Positions 61,562 to 64,000 of a DNA stretch of 64,000 nucleotides are shown here, in pieces; the stretch's first letter is position 1; every line of letters begins with the position of its first letter. Position numbers and translations under genes: made by a program. The notes below the pieces were generated by a model. It ran no database searches. It was not told the origin of the DNA and worked only from the letters and a program-made list of their open reading frames with translations. Origin of the DNA: Nemertoderma westbladi (lineage: Eukaryota; Xenacoelomorpha; Nemertodermatida; Nemertodermatidae); contig JAUCBJ010006667.1 of NCBI GenBank assembly GCA_032718475.1, forward strand, positions 1-64,000. Direction: 5' to 3'.

Positions 61562-62774
61562 AAGCTTTTGCGGAATTGCCCGGTTATTTTCCCCGTAAAG
61601 TACTCTGTAGTTGGTTTAGCAGGCATAAAAGGCCGTGTCATTGCTGTACCGGTGTTTTTAGGGGACATAAAAGCTATTTCTTCTGTATGTGTACTTTAGA
61701 GGACATAATTAGCAATTCTATGACGCAACGCCCTAGATCCTCTTGAAACAGTATCGTTACTATGACGACAGCTAATGGCTGAGCTTTACATGTGTAGCTT
61801 GCCCAGAGCCTTGCCTTGGTTCTTTGTTCTGCTCAGCTCAAAATGACGACATCTATCAGCTGTGTCCACGTGGAGCTCTTTGCCATTCGACCAATCAGAG
61901 ATTCCCTCTTTGTGTAAAAGCTGTACAGCAGAATTACAGGGTTCAGTACTGACGTTTCCCCCACGCCTAGAACACCGGCCGGGGAATGTTTTCTGACATT
62001 AGAGCGTCTTTAATTATAAGATCATCAAACGGTTATCACGGTTTTGCACCTCGGCATCTGATTAAGCACCCTGACGTAAACTGCTTTTCGCCGCATTATT
62101 TACTGCTATTTACTGTGTTGTTAATTGTATCGTTCGTTTACAAATTATTATTGGGAAGAATATTGATAACGATCCGAAAACCCAATCTTCTTGATACACT
62201 AAGGTTAGAGAGACCGGTTACATATAACAATTTGCGACATACATTATAGTGGTTTGTAGTGAGTTCAATGCTACTTAATAGGCCCTACAAATGTCGGTTG
62301 TTATTCTCTTTATATATGATTAAAATCAGTGAATGTCGGCAATTCAGTGTGCAGTTGTGTGCAATAGTCTGTGTGCTTGACCGAGTAACAAAGCATTTCC
62401 TAAAGAATGCACTTTGGTGATCTATAAGACATACTGTTGTGTATAGTGTAAGTCATAGCTCTGTTTAAATAGATAGAGCGCCACGTCCTAAAGGAACTGC
62501 TAATATTTCCCTAAAGTGAATAATATTCGTCAGAGATTATATATTAACGATCAATCGAATAGTACGGTAGGCCTGCACCGCAATCAAATTAAAGCATCCA
62601 AATCCAGTCTCCCGGGTATATCCAGCGGGTGAATGGTCGCGCACAGACTGGCTTTGGCTAATGTTAGAATTATTATAGGTGTTCAATACTTGTCATAGGC
62701 TGGAGTAGATTTATAACCTAGAAGACATATAGATTTGGCGGGTTAAACTGCCAAAGGTCTTAAAAGCGCGAACA
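61557..62774 (+). repeat. 3' LTR of element B
   Basis: It is 1218 bp, the same length as the 5' LTR, with about six base differences. It is followed by the target duplication CCTGG and the second half of the LINE. Confidence 0.95.
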
Positions 62775-63530
62775 CCTGGGCTGGATTGCCTGCTATCATC
62801 AGCATTGTTAATGGCATCAACCTGCTTAACACGATACGCTCCTTTAGATTATCATAGTACTGCCTGTTAAGGGACCGAGATGCAGCCTTATATGCATCCT
62901 TGGCTGTCCTAGTGTTCCCGTGTCGGTACTCATTCTACGCCTTAGAGAGGTCATTTCGAGTTTTCCGGTTCGCTTCTTGAACTGGGTTCCAGCCGAAAAC
63001 AGTCCATTTCCAGACATGAAATTCTTAAGATGGGCGGAATCTCGGTTTACACTATTGCTATAGATAGCAGGGCGATGTAGATGAATGGTAGACTTGCTTA
63101 AAGTTACCCAGGAAAGTTAAGAATGCATGCTGATCCACTCCATCAGTTAAGTGTTTGTAGATTGTGGTAGCAATTTCCCACCTATTTTACTGGGGCAAGT
63201 GGCAACACTAGTTGGAGAGTAGCACACAATCAGAACTACCTTGGTAAACTTCTTGGATGATGCGGTTGGAGATTTGGTCTATTTTGCCCACTGGTGCATG
63301 TGCAGTTGGATTCATTAATAGATCAATTCCACCATTGCCACTATCCTCCGCCGATGCGAGGGCGAGTCGCCAACCGCCCCAATGTCCTTAATCAGAACCT
63401 CATCAGTCTGTCCAGTCTGCATTCGGTGCTCTTGAATACGCTCTGCACTAAGGCAAAGCTTATCAGTAAGCAGTAAGCTGTGCAGTTGGGCAGTAAGCTC
63501 GCCTTGTCGCATTGTCGCACTTCACCAAAG
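62775..63530 (-). mobile_element. LINE fragment, endonuclease and linker part
   Basis: The minus strand continues the LINE at 49590-50238. An endonuclease-like start (HSLLLTDKLCLSAERIQEHR), PVGKIDQISNRIIQEV, and a linker (GWNPVQEANRKTRNDLSKA, NTRTAKDAYKAASRSLNRQY) precede the RT part found on the other side of element B. Stops and frame changes show that it is dead. The 5' limit is approximate. Confidence 0.7.
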
Positions 63531-64000
63531 GCTTGGTTGGTCGGGGGGAACGTGAGATTAGCCTCCGACTACAGAATCCCTCTCCACCTCGCAATCTGGC
63601 CTCACAGGTGACCGAGGGTTTGGTCCAGAAAAGTCACCAGGAAAGGGACTAACAGAATTGTTGGCCGCTCTCTTTCCAGTAGGGGGTGAGACAGGCAGAC
63701 AGGTGCAGGTCGCAGTACAATGCGTACAATTTGGAGATGAGAGGACTCACTCTTGACCAGCCATTGGTAGATTACCATCTGCCTGGTCAGGCCATATACC
63801 CTTGCAGCCGAGTACGTGGGTCATTAACACAGGGCCAAGGGCGTTCATATCCCAGAACGAAGGGGGTCCTAGTTACAGGACCAGTGCAGCCACAGGTGTC
63901 ACCTCCTTTATGCGGCATGGAGGTGGCAAGTTTTCTGTATCAATGACCCAGAATCCCTGACCTGACCTGGACAAACTATGGTACAAACTATGCTTCTACT
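63531..64000. other. Unassigned sequence at the right edge
   Basis: This may be the 5' untranslated part of the LINE (minus strand) or unrelated intergenic DNA. The frame 63686-63946 on the plus strand has no recognisable similarity. I see no other feature. Confidence 0.4.

Larger units (their letters stand above)
50239..62774 (+). mobile_element. BEL/Pao LTR element, internally deleted (element B)
   Basis: This 12.5-kb element has 1218-bp LTRs (TGTAAAAG...GCGAACA) and a CCTGG duplication (50234-50238 and 62775-62779). The LTRs differ at about six positions, so it is young. It codes for a Gag-like N-terminus, DUF1759, zinc knuckles and a DUF1758 protease. It then jumps to the last few residues of RNase H (NPADIASRG) and stops, lacking RT, integrase and DUF5641. 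A 770-bp segment is tandemly duplicated and breaks the frame. The 3-kb 3' region and 2.25-kb leader are unusually long. It cannot be autonomous but must have been mobilised recently, or its deletions happened after insertion. It splits a LINE. Confidence 0.93.

Overview
The window is animal (metazoan) nuclear DNA, AT-rich between genes and crowded with transposable elements. The host genes are metazoan-type: WDR91, POLA2, the dynein-2 intermediate chain WDR34/DYNC2I2, ribosomal protein L11, an otopetrin exon and U3 snoRNA. BEL/Pao retrotransposons, a LINE and many small inverted-repeat elements fit an invertebrate. I cannot name the species. The recognisable genes are strikingly intron-poor: POLA2, WDR34 and RPL11 are single open frames, and WDR91 appears to need only two coding exons, although these genes are multi-exon in most animals.

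Layout, left half. Bases 1-14 match the conserved box A of U3 snoRNA. A cluster of heat-shock-element-like palindromes (278-472) precedes WDR91 (+; exons 1342-1935 and 4700-6274). Downstream lie two large minisatellites, a 27-bp unit at 6388-8085 and a 48-bp unit at 9511-11623. From 11.6 to 21.4 kb there is a graveyard of small repeats and inverted-repeat elements, some nested. POLA2 (21532-23262, +) and WDR34 (24372-25871, +) follow. Between 26 and 36 kb lie a tRNA-headed SINE-like copy, degenerate tandem repeats, several MITE-like elements with visible 8- or 9-bp target duplications, and RPL11 (31150-31755, -).

Layout, right half. A BEL/Pao element (element A, 36033-47440, LTRs about 99% identical) sits precisely inside box A of a U3 snoRNA gene, whose two halves flank it at 36011-36032 and 47441-47633 with a GATCA duplication. 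The 3' non-coding region of element A (44.8-46.9 kb) is packed with small perfect hairpins whose stems change in a compensatory way; this is the most unusual structure in the window. An otopetrin C-terminal exon follows on the minus strand. Next is a minus-strand LINE split by a second BEL/Pao element (element B, 50239-62774, 1218-bp LTRs, CCTGG duplication). Element B has lost reverse transcriptase and integrase and carries a 770-bp tandem duplication plus a long unexplained 3' region with unknown open frames.

Working view. The host genes are unrelated housekeeping, ciliary and channel genes, not a cluster of common function. What ties the window together is transposon activity: nested insertions, recent LTR elements, an interrupted snoRNA gene, and three apparently unrelated TIR elements that share a 9-bp target duplication. 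Domain calls come from recognising family motifs in the translated sequence. No search was run.
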